This document shows positions 9,311 to 17,352 of a stretch of DNA of 24,568 nucleotides, in pieces. Origin of the DNA: Euryarchaeota archaeon UBA259 (GTDB lineage Archaea; Thermoplasmatota; Poseidoniia; Poseidoniales; Poseidoniaceae); the NCBI GenBank assembly GCA_002506275.1, contig DAXG01000017.1:1-24568 (forward strand), read 5' to 3'. The notes beneath the pieces are model-generated. The model had not been told where the DNA came from. It saw only the letters and a program-made list of their open reading frames with translations, and ran no database searches. The position numbers were made by a program, and so were the translations under genes. Position 1 is the first letter of the stretch. Each line of letters begins with the position of its first letter.

Positions 9311-9754
9311 ATGGAAGACTGGAAGCAACTCATCGACCAAGCAATGCAAACAGAGACAAGCAACACGATTGAAGCACACGCAACGTACGGTAAAGCAGTA
9401 CGTGCGGCTCTTGCCCAGTCGCAAATGCTACTCGGAGACTTAGAGGCCGCCCAAATCATCGAGTCGATTTACGGCGCTCTTGTGGCCTATTCACAGCAGG
9501 TCATGCTTCGTATGAAGGCCGAAGACCCTGAAATTGGCGGAGTGGACCACGCATTCCGTGCAGGCCAAGCATACGGCGTATCGTGCGTCCTCAATCACCT
9601 CATTGACCAACTGACGGACGTTGCCGGTATTACCGCTCTGGGGGCACTTGACGACTTTTCTGATACGCTTCACGAAGAGATCATCATTCAGGGGCGAGCT
9701 GCAGGTCTTACTGTTGAATTACTGGATGCGAAAGGCGAAATCCTCTACGAGTGA
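9311..9754 (+). CDS. Conserved-looking helical protein, function unknown
   Basis: Predicted 147 residues, acidic and mostly alpha-helical, with no signal peptide or membrane segment, so probably cytoplasmic. I do not recognise the family. Visible features include an Ala-rich helical N-terminal half, a central GQAYGVSCVLNHLIDQL segment and a short beta-like C-terminus ending GEILYE. I chose the ATG at 9311 (MEDWKQL) because the protein begins naturally there; a GTG at 9293 would add six residues (MRCGLS), and neither has a clear Shine-Dalgarno sequence. It lies at the head of the ribosomal protein cluster, 58 bases after the giant surface gene. Its stop overlaps a GTG of the possible small gene that follows (GTGA), which suggests co-transcription with rpl18e. 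Confidence 0.75.
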   Translation: MEDWKQLIDQAMQTETSNTIEAHATYGKAVRAALAQSQMLLGDLEAAQIIESIYGALVAYSQQVMLRMKAEDPEIGGVDHAFRAGQAYGVSCVLNHLIDQLTDVAGITALGALDDFSDTLHEEIIIQGRAAGLTVELLDAKGEILYE

Positions 9755-9910
9755 GCCACCAAGCCGCCAATTTTGGCGAAGCACCGTTCAAATTTCAAAA
9801 ACTCAGTTTTCGCTGCACTGCGACGCGAAGGAGTCGATGACCGCGTCGGTGCATTGATAATGGGAAGGCCGGTCGGCGAATTGCTTCAAAGCATCGAGGG
9901 AGTCAAATGA
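9751..9910 (+). CDS. Possible 52-residue gene with a one-base frameshift
   Basis: From GTG 9751 (GTGA overlap with the upstream stop) one frame reads MSHQAANFGEAPFKFQ and soon stops at 9838-9840. The next frame reads sensibly from about 9800 (NSVFAALRREGVDDR...) to a TGA at 9908-9910 that overlaps the rpl18e ATG as ATGA. Removing one A from the AAAAA run at 9797-9801 joins them into a single 52-codon frame with typical operon overlaps at both ends. The DNA may carry a sequence error, a real frameshift mutation, or a programmed shift. A shorter unshifted alternative would start at TTG 9773 (45 residues). I do not recognise the product. The stretch also contains an AAAACT-C-AGTTTT palindrome (9798-9810), so it could partly be regulatory. 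Confidence 0.4.
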
Positions 9911-10272
9911 GCAATCCTACACGTAAGACAAACGCACAACTTGTTGATGTTATCAACCAGTTGAAAGCCCAGTCTCGCGACACCGGAGCCGCTGTTTGGC
10001 GAGATGTGGCCATGCGCCTCTCTAAGAGTCGCAAAAATTGGGCGCAGCCGAACTTGAGCCGTGTGAGCCGCTACGCCCCCGAGGGTGCAACCATCCTCGT
10101 TCCAGGCAAGCTGCTCGGTTCAGGTGAATTGTCTGCCAACCACACCATCGCCGCCTACAGTGTTAGCAACGGTGCACGCGAGAAGATAGAAGCCGCTGGT
10201 GGTCGATTTGTGACCTACAGCGAGCTGATGAACGAAAACCCATCCGGCAAGGGGGTAGTTATTCTTGGATGA
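9907..10272 (+). CDS. rpl18e: 50S ribosomal protein L18e (eL18)
   Basis: Predicted 121 residues, the usual size of archaeal eL18, a large-subunit protein shared by archaea and eukaryotes. Recognisable stretches are the N-terminal TRKTNAQL and VWRDVAMRLSKSRKNW, the central VSRYAPEGATILVPGKLLGSG and the C-terminal GVVILG. A purine-rich GAGGGAG lies five bases before the ATG. The ATG overlaps the TGA of the preceding small frame (ATGA), and its own stop lies inside the rpl13 start region, an 8-base overlap. It is first in the conserved archaeal order eL18-uL13-uS9-RpoN, so it is almost certainly co-transcribed with those genes. Confidence 0.97.
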   Translation: MSNPTRKTNAQLVDVINQLKAQSRDTGAAVWRDVAMRLSKSRKNWAQPNLSRVSRYAPEGATILVPGKLLGSGELSANHTIAAYSVSNGAREKIEAAGGRFVTYSELMNENPSGKGVVILG

Positions 10273-10750
10273 AACAACATATGTATTCGACGCCAATGAA
10301 CTCGTCCTCGGACGTCTTGCATCGGCTACAGCAGACATTCTGCTCAAAGCCGCTCGAGAAGGCCGCGATGACAAAGTAATCATCGTCAATGCTGAGAACG
10401 CTATCGTGACTGGCCGACCTCGTTCGGTCCTCAATACGTATCACGCCAAGTACAAGTTGAACCACGCTCGTAAGGGGCCGTTCTTCCCACGTATGCCGGA
10501 CATGATTCTCAAGCGCGCAGTTCGCGGTATGTTGCCTTACCAAAAGAAGAGCAGCGGACGCCGAGCCCTACGCAACCTACGCGTAGAAATCGGTTGCCCA
10601 GCCCATCTTTCCGGCGATTTGCCAGAAGGCCATGAGAACGGCGATGACACCAAATTCCGAAAGGACCTTCCTGAGCGATTCATCACTCTTGGAGATATCA
10701 GCGCCGATCTCGGCGCTCCATCCCACCGTTGGACTGGAGGTGAGCAATGA
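10265..10750 (+). CDS. rpl13: 50S ribosomal protein L13 (uL13), TTG start
   Basis: Predicted 161 residues, slightly longer than many archaeal uL13 proteins. The family signature is seen near the start (VFDANELVLGRLAS) and in the middle (GPFFPRMPDMILKRAVRGML, then PYQKKSSGRRAL). The start is a TTG at 10265, overlapping the end of rpl18e by 8 bases. No in-frame ATG precedes the conserved LGRLAS core, and a G-rich stretch (about 10251-10257) upstream could serve as ribosome binding site. An ATG at 10281 is in another frame. The stop overlaps the rps9 start as ATGA. It binds 23S rRNA in the large subunit. Confidence 0.96.
   Translation: MDETTYVFDANELVLGRLASATADILLKAAREGRDDKVIIVNAENAIVTGRPRSVLNTYHAKYKLNHARKGPFFPRMPDMILKRAVRGMLPYQKKSSGRRALRNLRVEIGCPAHLSGDLPEGHENGDDTKFRKDLPERFITLGDISADLGAPSHRWTGGEQ
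10736..10743 (+). promoter_or_regulatory. Strong Shine-Dalgarno for rps9
   Basis: GGAGGTGA, a near-complete complement of the archaeal 16S rRNA tail, lies inside the end of rpl13. It serves ATG 10747 (3-base gap) or ATG 10750 (6-base gap); the second is the more usual spacing. Confidence 0.7.
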
Positions 10751-11184
10751 TGGCTCGTAAAAAGCAAAAGTCAGTAGAATCCTCTGGTAAGCGTAAGACA
10801 GCAATTGCTCGTGCCTCAGTTAAGGCTGGTAAAGGCCGAGTACGTGTCAACAGTGCACCTATTGAAATCCTTCAACCGTCTCTTGCTCGCCGCAAGTCGA
10901 TGGAACCACTGGTCATTGCAGACGCAATGAATCGCTTGAGTAAGGTTGACATCAACATCACCACACTTGGTGGTGGAATCATGGGTCAGACCGACGCTAT
11001 CCGCACGGCCATTGCACGTGGACTTGTCCACTACAACGGCGGCGCAGAAGGAATTGATGAAGAACTTCGAGATGAATACCTTCGCTTCGACCGTAGCCTT
11101 TTGGTTAACGATCCTCGACGCAAGGAACCAAAGCACCAACTTGGACGTGGTGCTCGTCGCAAGAAGCAGAAGTCCTATCGATGA
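10747..11184 (+). CDS. rps9: 30S ribosomal protein S9 (uS9)
   Basis: Predicted 145 residues (144 if the second of two adjacent ATGs is used). Clear uS9 features are the N-terminal GKRKTAIARASVKAGKGRVR, the central GGGIMGQTDAIRTAIARGL and the basic C-terminus RGARRKKQKSYR, whose last Arg reaches the P-site tRNA in known ribosomes. The start overlaps the rpl13 stop by 4 bases, and the stop is followed after 10 bases by rpoN, whose Shine-Dalgarno GAGGTGA begins within this stop codon. Confidence 0.97.
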   Translation: MMARKKQKSVESSGKRKTAIARASVKAGKGRVRVNSAPIEILQPSLARRKSMEPLVIADAMNRLSKVDINITTLGGGIMGQTDAIRTAIARGLVHYNGGAEGIDEELRDEYLRFDRSLLVNDPRRKEPKHQLGRGARRKKQKSYR

Positions 11185-11194
11185 GGTGAGTTGA

Positions 11195-11398
11195 ATGATT
11201 ATACCAATACGATGTTTTAGTTGTGGCGCTGTCATTGCTCACAAGTGGGAAGAATTTACTGAATTAACCATATCCGGAATCGAGATGGCAGACGCCCTTG
11301 ACCAGGTTGGTTTGATGCGCTACTGTTGCCGTAGAATGTATGTTGGTCACATCGACCTCATCACCGAAGCGGCTCCTTTCAGCACCTCTATTCAATGA
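11195..11398 (+). CDS. rpoN: DNA-directed RNA polymerase subunit N (Rpo10/RpoN)
   Basis: Predicted 67 residues, the typical size of the archaeal equivalent of eukaryotic Rpb10. The zinc-binding pattern is complete: Cys7-x2-Cys10 in RCFSCG and the pair Cys44-Cys45 in RYCCRRM. The family N-terminus MIIPIRCFSCG is unmistakable. GAGGTGA (11183-11189), overlapping the rps9 stop, is five bases from the ATG. It is a small assembly subunit of the archaeal RNA polymerase and is not related to bacterial sigma-54, which shares the symbol. In many archaea rpoK follows; here a tRNA gene does. Confidence 0.97.
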   Translation: MIIPIRCFSCGAVIAHKWEEFTELTISGIEMADALDQVGLMRYCCRRMYVGHIDLITEAAPFSTSIQ

Positions 11399-11411
11399 GA
11401 CATTCCATTCT

Positions 11412-11486
11412 GGGCCCGTGGGTTAGCTTGGCCTATACTTGGCGGCTGGGGGCCGTCAGACCCCAGTTCAAATCTGGGCGGGCCCA
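11412..11486 (+). tRNA. tRNA-Pro (anticodon GGG)
   Basis: All parts fold: a perfect 7-bp acceptor (GGGCCCG, 11412-11418, with CGGGCCC, 11479-11485); the anticodon arm GGCGG (11441-11445) with CCGTC (11453-11457) around loop CTGGGGG, giving anticodon GGG at 11448-11450 and G37; and the T arm CCCAG-TTCAAAT-CTGGG (11462-11478). The discriminator is A11486 and CCA is not encoded. The D stem has one weak pair. There is no intron. It starts 13 bases after rpoN, so it may be processed from the ribosomal transcript; no strong promoter of its own is visible. Confidence 0.95.
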
Positions 11487-11540
11487 CTTTTCCTGTACCT
11501 TATGCTGAATCTTTCACTTCCACTCACCGGTAACCTTTGG

Positions 11541-11548
11541 TTTGATAT
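11541..11548 (+). promoter_or_regulatory. TATA-like box, leaderless promoter
   Basis: TTTGATAT is at -30 to -23 relative to the ATG at 11571, the distance expected if transcription starts at or next to the start codon. There is no good Shine-Dalgarno sequence in this gap. The same box at the same distance precedes 19572. Confidence 0.55.
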
Positions 11549-11570
11549 GTGGTGCTGTTGAGTAGCGTCC

Positions 11571-14500
11571 ATGCGAACCGCTCGTGCACTCTGTTTAGCC
11601 CTTCTTCTTGTGCTCACGCCTCTTTCCCTCATGGCTCCAACAGCCCATGCTTCAGATTCAATCATTCAAGTGAACACGACTTGGTCTGGCGATGTTGTTC
11701 TCACCGGCAACGTCACTGTTGAGAACGGCTCCACGCTTACCTTGTCACCCGGTACTACTGTTGACGGTGGTGACGGGTATTGGATTCGGGTTGATGGAAC
11801 GCTTCTTGCCACCTCCTCGACGTTTTTCTCTTCTCAAACTCCTTTGACTGCAGGTTCTCATGGGGCAGGTCTCTGGACAGGCATTTACATTGCCAACAAA
11901 GGTCATGCAGTACTGAATACCGTATCGATTGATAATGCGAAGACGGCGGTAAAGGTAGACGGGCATTTATCGGCTGAAAAACTGACTTTGACGGATGCAT
12001 ACATTGGCATCAACAACCAAGCATCATCGAATATCGATACGCTTACCGCAGAGCACGTGGATTACGAAGTTGTACGTAACTCAGGCTACCTCAATCTATC
12101 AGGTGGAATATTCACCGATGTTGCCGGTGGAGTTTGGTCGACAGGAACGACCACTGTTGATACCGTTACCATGACACAAGTGGGAACGGGCTTGCGTTCC
12201 AGCAGTGGTTCCCTGTCAGCCACAGGAATAGGATTCTTCCAGACGACTGTTGCGATTGCAAGTCAAGAAGGGGCCTCGACATCTGTAAGCAGCATTACCG
12301 GAGAGGACGTGGCCTTGTTCATCGATGCTGCAAACAGCGACGACCTCACAGTCTCTAACGCAGCCATTTCCGGCCACAGATTCCTTCTTTCGAACGGAGC
12401 AACCTCATTCACCGTCGATGATGTGGAGTTTGAAGGGAATACTTCAGAACCATCGGCAGTCGTTGACCTGCGTTGCTTGGGCGATTGCAGCATGAACGAT
12501 GTGAACATCTCAAATGTGAACAATGGCTTTTCTCTTTCAGGTTACGGCAATCACACGTTGACGGGCCTCGAACTTGTCGCATTCGAACGAGGAATCGAGG
12601 GTACAGGCTTAGGCCTCCTCTCTCTTGATTGGACGAATGTAACAGCGGGGACCACTGGAATTGAACTCAGAGACCCAGACAGTGTTTTTGGCACAGTGTC
12701 CGTTGAGATGACCTCTGCTGCATCAACGGCTTTTGATATTCTTGGGGGGTTGCATACTTGGGGAGATGTTTCAGCATCCAAGACGTATTCATCTCAAGAT
12801 ACGAGTTCTCTAGGGCTTGCAGCATGGTACACGAACATTGCCGCTGCTTCCCTTACTCTTCTTCACTACGGAAATGGAATACAAGCAAATCATGCTACGC
12901 TATCAAGCGACAGTTTCTCAATTAAAGACGGCAATGGCGTTGGCATCGAAATGGAACAAAGTTCGCTTACCAGCGATTCGCTCACCACTCGCGTCTATCC
13001 AGACGGCGTCGTTTTAGAGGCAGAATCCACCCTCCACCTCTCCGATTGGCTTGCTATGACCCATACTACGCCACTCTCAATCAGCAGCGAGTCTTCGGCA
13101 ACAGTGAGGGATTTCCAACCTCAAAACACACACACCTCTTCGTCGGATGCATTGGGAGATGGAACATTCATCTACGGCGGTTCGACGACAGCCACAATTT
13201 CAGTTTCTACAACACTCTATCTTGAAGAAACACCAGTTACCTTCACCGATTTGGCTGGTAACCCAGTCCAAGCCACCATCCAGGTGCATGGGTATGAGAT
13301 TGTCAGCGACGTGAACGGTGCAGCAACGCTTCCTTTGGCCAGCAGTGGCTCATCTGCGGATGTCACTTTGGCAGGTGCGGGTATACGAGTCACCTTGTAC
13401 GGCTCACAAATGGGTCAATCGGTTCAAGTCCCAGTTATCCCACAAGGCGATTGGACCATCGATACAGGCGATTATGTGTTCCTGGGTGCAAGACCTGACG
13501 GCTCGCCCCACCAATTGACCGGTGATCTCACTGTATTGACGGGCGGCGCACTTGAGCTTGCAGATACCACTCTTCAACTTCCAGCTGACGGTGTAGTTAG
13601 CATCGAAGGCTCTGGCAGCCTAACCGGCTCAGGCGCAACGGTCAGTGCCAATTCTGTTGCTCTTGGCATTGATTCTACCCTCACCCAGTCACAAGGTGAT
13701 TCGGGATTGACTGTTGATGCGAACGTCACTTGGGTTTGTCAAACCACTCGCAGTTCTGTAAACATCGATATTCTTGGAACGCTCCTCATTCAACCGGGCT
13801 GTGATGTAGAGATTTTGGACGGTCAAGTTCTTGGTACTGTAACCGTTCTCACAGGTTCAAAACTAACACTCCAGTCTTCTCTTGAAGTTACGGTTTTGGA
13901 CAAGGGACAAGCCGTATCGGGGGCTACAGTATCCGTTGATGGAGCCCTTGCAACGACCGATTCGGTAGGTCAAGTTTCGACCACTGCGGTTGCACGCGTG
14001 GTCGACGATTCATCAGACACCCTCGGCGGCGTTAAGAGTATCAATTTACAGATCGGCTCATTCTATGACTTCGTCACTTGGGATACTCTTTCATCCTTTA
14101 AGCACACGTTCATGGCTTCAACTGTTACTCCGGGGACACTGTCGAGTTGGCTTGTTCTTGAAGCACAATGGAGTCCATATTTCCTCGACGGTAACTTGGC
14201 TGTAGCGGCATCTGGAACGTTGACCATCGATGACGGCGTCTCCTTGAGAATTGCAGACGGCGGCCAAATCAGTGTGGACGGGCGAATCGATGCTGGTGCA
14301 GCGACTCTTTCTTCAACCGGCCTTGGTTCACGCTGGGGAGGATTTGTGATTGGTGGTTCCAGTGCCACCATTGACTTGTCCAGCACAACGCTTGTCGAAG
14401 CATCACCTGCTTTGTACGTTGAGAGCAAGGGCTCATTCATCGGCGACGGGATTACAATGGCCCGTTCCTCCGGCTCCGATTCGCTAATTCTCATTGACCC

Positions 14501-16271
14501 AAACAGCGATGCTGATGTTGTTTTGAAGAATTCGAATCTGTATGACGCAGGTGACGGTTGCATCAAAGCGTTCCCTTCATCGACTTCACTGACGCTCGAA
14601 AACGTCCATTTCCATTCGTGCAATGGTGTGGGTATTTGGGCACGTCAAGTCGATGTGCAGTTGAATGGTATCCACATTGGTGAAAACGTCTCGACAGGCT
14701 TTGATTTCACTGCGGTAACCGGTCTTTTGAACGATGTAAACGCTTCTGCGTTCAACGGTTTAGGCAACATTCTCGCCCTTGATTCAATCGACGAGGGTTT
14801 GATCGTTTCAACGCTCGTGGGAACAGTCGGTTCCAGCGCTGGTATTACGGCAATGAATTGTCAAAACCTTCAGATGAGCGACATTGAAATCACCGGCTCA
14901 CCGGCAATCGATATTGACGAATCAGCCGGAACAATAGATGGTGTTGTTATGAATGGCCTCGGCACAGGAACGGCATTTATCAGTCACCATGGCCGAACAT
15001 CAGATTCTTTACTCGTCATTGATTTCGTTGCCCTTTCGTATTCGGTTGGAATCGATGTCCATGCCGATGAAGGCGACGCTTCTGTAGCGCCATTGATTGT
15101 CCGAAATCCCGACATCTTCGCTGCAACAGTTGTTTCAGCAGAGAATTATCCGGTTCGAATAGAAGGCGGCACAACCGCTGGCATCATGTCTGCTTCGGGT
15201 TCGATGTTCATCGATTTAATTGATACGGTCACAGAAAATCCATTGATGTACGATGGGGCGGAACTACGCAGCTGGAAGACGTTCACTTTGAGTGCAACAC
15301 TGGATGGAGCACCTCACGATGTCACCTTTACGTTGCAAACTACCGACCTCTCACCTTCGTATTCAACAACCGTCCAAGGCGTCTCGCAGTTTGTCGAAAT
15401 GCCAATCTCTTTTGACGGAAACGGTACAAGTTCGACCTTGTCGAGTTTCACCGTATCGACGCAAGCAAGCGGTCTTCCAAATACCGTTGTCCAAGTCAAC
15501 ATCACATCGACAATGTCAGCGATTGTAGAGGTCGTACTGAGAACCAATGCTGCGCCAACAGTAGAGATCACTGAACCTTACTCAGGCCAGCGAGTTATGG
15601 AATCGGTTCACTTGTTGGCAGTCGCTTCATACTCTGATGATTTAGACTCAATGGAGCAATTGACACTCGTGTGGATTATTTCTGATGCTTCTGGAAATGA
15701 AGTCTTACGCGGACCGAATGAAGCACAATTTAACATTACAGATTTGCAACATGGGCTGTATGTCCTTGAGGTTCAAGTGACTGATACGCTTGGAGCGACC
15801 AGAACCAGCGCTGTCGATTTCGAAGTCACCGAACTTGACAGCGACGGAGATTGGACCAACTCATGCACGTTCACTTTGTCTACCGGAGTTTGGTTCGATG
15901 CGGAGAACGGCTATCCTTGTGGCCCAGACAGTGAAGATACAGATGATGACAACGACGGGCACCCCGACGTACGCGATGCTTGGCCTGTCGACCCATGTGC
16001 TTGGCAAGATACAGATGAAGATGGCCTGCCAAACAACATCGCCTGTCCGGAGGGCAAGGAAACGTACCTTGTTGCCGATATAGACGATGACAATGACGGC
16101 ATACTCGACATCAATGAAGGAGAAATATCTACAGATTCTGGAGACTTTTCAACAGGTACTCTTCTCCTGATTGTCTTGGTCATTGGTGGACTGATTGCCT
16201 TCGCTGTACGCTTGAAACGTGGCGGCGGTAATGCAGGCGACATTTCTTCAGTTGACGAGCGTCATCTTTGA
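11571..16271 (+). CDS. Beta-helix surface protein with TSP3 stalk and C-terminal anchor
   Basis: Predicted 1,566 residues. A signal peptide (about 1-28, cleavage after AHA) leads into long blocks of short, Ser/Thr/Gly-rich beta repeats (about 30-550, 627-760 and 865-1240) with phrases such as GNVTVENGSTLTLSPGT, typical of right-handed parallel beta-helices. Two small regulatory-type beta inserts, each containing a pattern like G-x-x-x-x-A-x-V-x-V-D/H-G, interrupt the blocks near 555-625 and 771-800. A PKD/cadherin-like domain (about 1328-1420) is followed by a short Asp-rich TSP3 region (about 1422-1515, including DDDNDGHPD and DDDNDGILD), a membrane helix (about 1528-1546) and a basic cytoplasmic tail. 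Beta-helices of this kind often bind or cleave polysaccharides, but no catalytic residues can be assigned. Its start is supported by the TTTGATAT box. A three-helix membrane gene follows 9 bases downstream. Confidence 0.9.
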   Translation: MRTARALCLALLLVLTPLSLMAPTAHASDSIIQVNTTWSGDVVLTGNVTVENGSTLTLSPGTTVDGGDGYWIRVDGTLLATSSTFFSSQTPLTAGSHGAGLWTGIYIANKGHAVLNTVSIDNAKTAVKVDGHLSAEKLTLTDAYIGINNQASSNIDTLTAEHVDYEVVRNSGYLNLSGGIFTDVAGGVWSTGTTTVDTVTMTQVGTGLRSSSGSLSATGIGFFQTTVAIASQEGASTSVSSITGEDVALFIDAANSDDLTVSNAAISGHRFLLSNGATSFTVDDVEFEGNTSEPSAVVDLRCLGDCSMNDVNISNVNNGFSLSGYGNHTLTGLELVAFERGIEGTGLGLLSLDWTNVTAGTTGIELRDPDSVFGTVSVEMTSAASTAFDILGGLHTWGDVSASKTYSSQDTSSLGLAAWYTNIAAASLTLLHYGNGIQANHATLSSDSFSIKDGNGVGIEMEQSSLTSDSLTTRVYPDGVVLEAESTLHLSDWLAMTHTTPLSISSESSATVRDFQPQNTHTSSSDALGDGTFIYGGSTTATISVSTTLYLEETPVTFTDLAGNPVQATIQVHGYEIVSDVNGAATLPLASSGSSADVTLAGAGIRVTLYGSQMGQSVQVPVIPQGDWTIDTGDYVFLGARPDGSPHQLTGDLTVLTGGALELADTTLQLPADGVVSIEGSGSLTGSGATVSANSVALGIDSTLTQSQGDSGLTVDANVTWVCQTTRSSVNIDILGTLLIQPGCDVEILDGQVLGTVTVLTGSKLTLQSSLEVTVLDKGQAVSGATVSVDGALATTDSVGQVSTTAVARVVDDSSDTLGGVKSINLQIGSFYDFVTWDTLSSFKHTFMASTVTPGTLSSWLVLEAQWSPYFLDGNLAVAASGTLTIDDGVSLRIADGGQISVDGRIDAGAATLSSTGLGSRWGGFVIGGSSATIDLSSTTLVEASPALYVESKGSFIGDGITMARSSGSDSLILIDPNSDADVVLKNSNLYDAGDGCIKAFPSSTSLTLENVHFHSCNGVGIWARQVDVQLNGIHIGENVSTGFDFTAVTGLLNDVNASAFNGLGNILALDSIDEGLIVSTLVGTVGSSAGITAMNCQNLQMSDIEITGSPAIDIDESAGTIDGVVMNGLGTGTAFISHHGRTSDSLLVIDFVALSYSVGIDVHADEGDASVAPLIVRNPDIFAATVVSAENYPVRIEGGTTAGIMSASGSMFIDLIDTVTENPLMYDGAELRSWKTFTLSATLDGAPHDVTFTLQTTDLSPSYSTTVQGVSQFVEMPISFDGNGTSSTLSSFTVSTQASGLPNTVVQVNITSTMSAIVEVVLRTNAAPTVEITEPYSGQRVMESVHLLAVASYSDDLDSMEQLTLVWIISDASGNEVLRGPNEAQFNITDLQHGLYVLEVQVTDTLGATRTSAVDFEVTELDSDGDWTNSCTFTLSTGVWFDAENGYPCGPDSEDTDDDNDGHPDVRDAWPVDPCAWQDTDEDGLPNNIACPEGKETYLVADIDDDNDGILDINEGEISTDSGDFSTGTLLLIVLVIGGLIAFAVRLKRGGGNAGDISSVDERHL

Positions 16272-16280
16272 GGTGCTTCG

Positions 16281-16856
16281 ATGGCAGAAGAGAATTTGAT
16301 TCTGTCAGCCGACACTGTGGCTTTGTTTGCCGTTCTTGTGCTTGCAGCCATTGTGGCTTGGGATGCTTTTTGGTTGACTCGTCAGCGGCAGGACATTCCT
16401 CAAATGGGCGAATTGAAAAAAGGCGGTTTTGCTTGGAAGAGTGAAGGTCCACAAGAGGTCATTCGACAATGGGGTAATCTTGCTTCTATGGCTGCAATGA
16501 TGGTGCTTCCTTGGGCTCTGCTTTCAGCCTCCAACACCAGTATTTGGTATGCGGTGGTGTGGGATGTTCTTCTTTCCCTCCACCTGATCTCACTGTTGAT
16601 TCCCAAAAGGTATGCGGTGACTCGCACCCATCTTTTTGCCGATGGTCAACGCTACGATTGGAAACGTCTACGCCTGCAACAACGCCAACCGGCGCGACGC
16701 ATCATGCTGTTGAGAAAAGGCTGGGGCATCTTCGGACCATTGCCGTTGGGCGGCTCTCAAAACGACCTCTATGTGGCTCGTTCTCGAATCGAACTCGCCC
16801 TTGATTCTGAGCGAGATTGGATGGCCGATAATTTCACCCGTTCCGAAGAAGAATAG
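16281..16856 (+). CDS. Three-helix membrane protein with PH-like C-terminal domain
   Basis: Predicted 191 residues. Membrane helices are expected at about 9-32, 66-83 and 87-108. The C-terminal part (about 109-175) has alternating beta-like segments starting YAVTRTHLFADGQRYDWKRL, a pattern common in bacterial PH-like domains attached to the membrane, where a residue stretch x-V-T-x-x-x-L-x-x-x-G is followed by a W. The family is not recognised with certainty. GAGGTG overlaps the stop of the preceding beta-helix gene and lies five bases before this ATG, so the two genes form a translationally coupled pair. A role in membrane maintenance or in handling the upstream surface protein is only a guess from context. 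Confidence 0.75.
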   Translation: MAEENLILSADTVALFAVLVLAAIVAWDAFWLTRQRQDIPQMGELKKGGFAWKSEGPQEVIRQWGNLASMAAMMVLPWALLSASNTSIWYAVVWDVLLSLHLISLLIPKRYAVTRTHLFADGQRYDWKRLRLQQRQPARRIMLLRKGWGIFGPLPLGGSQNDLYVARSRIELALDSERDWMADNFTRSEEE

Positions 16857-16892
16857 CGTTATTCTCAATAGGCGTCTTGCGTTAGCCGAAGC

Positions 16893-17321
16893 ATGGAATG
16901 GACTCAAAGTGGAGAAGACTTGTTTGTGCGCATTGACCCTGGTGAGGAAATACACGAATCCCTACAATCCTTGGCAGACAAGGTGGGGTTTGATGCGGCT
17001 GCAATAACCAGTGGAATTGGTCGGGCCCGTGACAGCATATACGGTTACATGGACGAACAAGGCGTGTACCAACGCCGCTCTTTACCTCCACCATCAGAAC
17101 TTGTCAGTTTGTCGGGCAACGTCGCCCGTACTCAAGAAGGTAAAGCCTTCACTCACATTCATTGCTGCTGGTCGGATGACCAGAACAACGTACACGCTGG
17201 TCACATGTTCCAATCCACAGTTCATGTTGTCGCAGAAATTCATCTCCGCATTCTTACCCATGCGCTCATGACTCGATGCCCTCTTGCAGATGTTGAGTTG
17301 CTTGGTCTTCAATTTTCGTGA
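16893..17321 (+). CDS. PPC/DUF296 domain protein
   Basis: Predicted 142 residues, nearly all one PPC (DUF296) domain. The motif set is present: N-terminal VRIDPGEEIHESL, AAAITSGIGRARD, then the metal-site region THIHCCWSD (His88, His90), the glycine-histidine turn HAGHMF (His104), and AEIHLRIL with Glu115. In plants the domain occurs with AT-hooks in DNA-binding proteins; stand-alone prokaryotic members form trimers and are poorly understood, and some are described as DNA-binding. No AT-hook is present here. There is no Shine-Dalgarno sequence; TTCTCAATA at 16862-16870 is at a suitable distance for a weak leaderless promoter. Neighbours do not reveal its role. Confidence 0.88.
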   Translation: MEWTQSGEDLFVRIDPGEEIHESLQSLADKVGFDAAAITSGIGRARDSIYGYMDEQGVYQRRSLPPPSELVSLSGNVARTQEGKAFTHIHCCWSDDQNNVHAGHMFQSTVHVVAEIHLRILTHALMTRCPLADVELLGLQFS

Positions 17322-17352
17322 CGTTCATATCCTGTGGCATGGGTGAGGTATC

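Noticed and set aside
9752..9910. Stop-codon readthrough of the helical protein (same frame continues 51 codons)
   Set aside because: The upstream protein ends naturally at GEILYE and a GTGA start overlap plus a one-base shift explains the downstream coding signal more simply; no recoding structure was seen.
14063..14623. 186-codon minus-strand open frame
   Set aside because: It is antisense to the beta-helix gene, whose plus-strand frame has clear repeats; the minus frame shows no family features.
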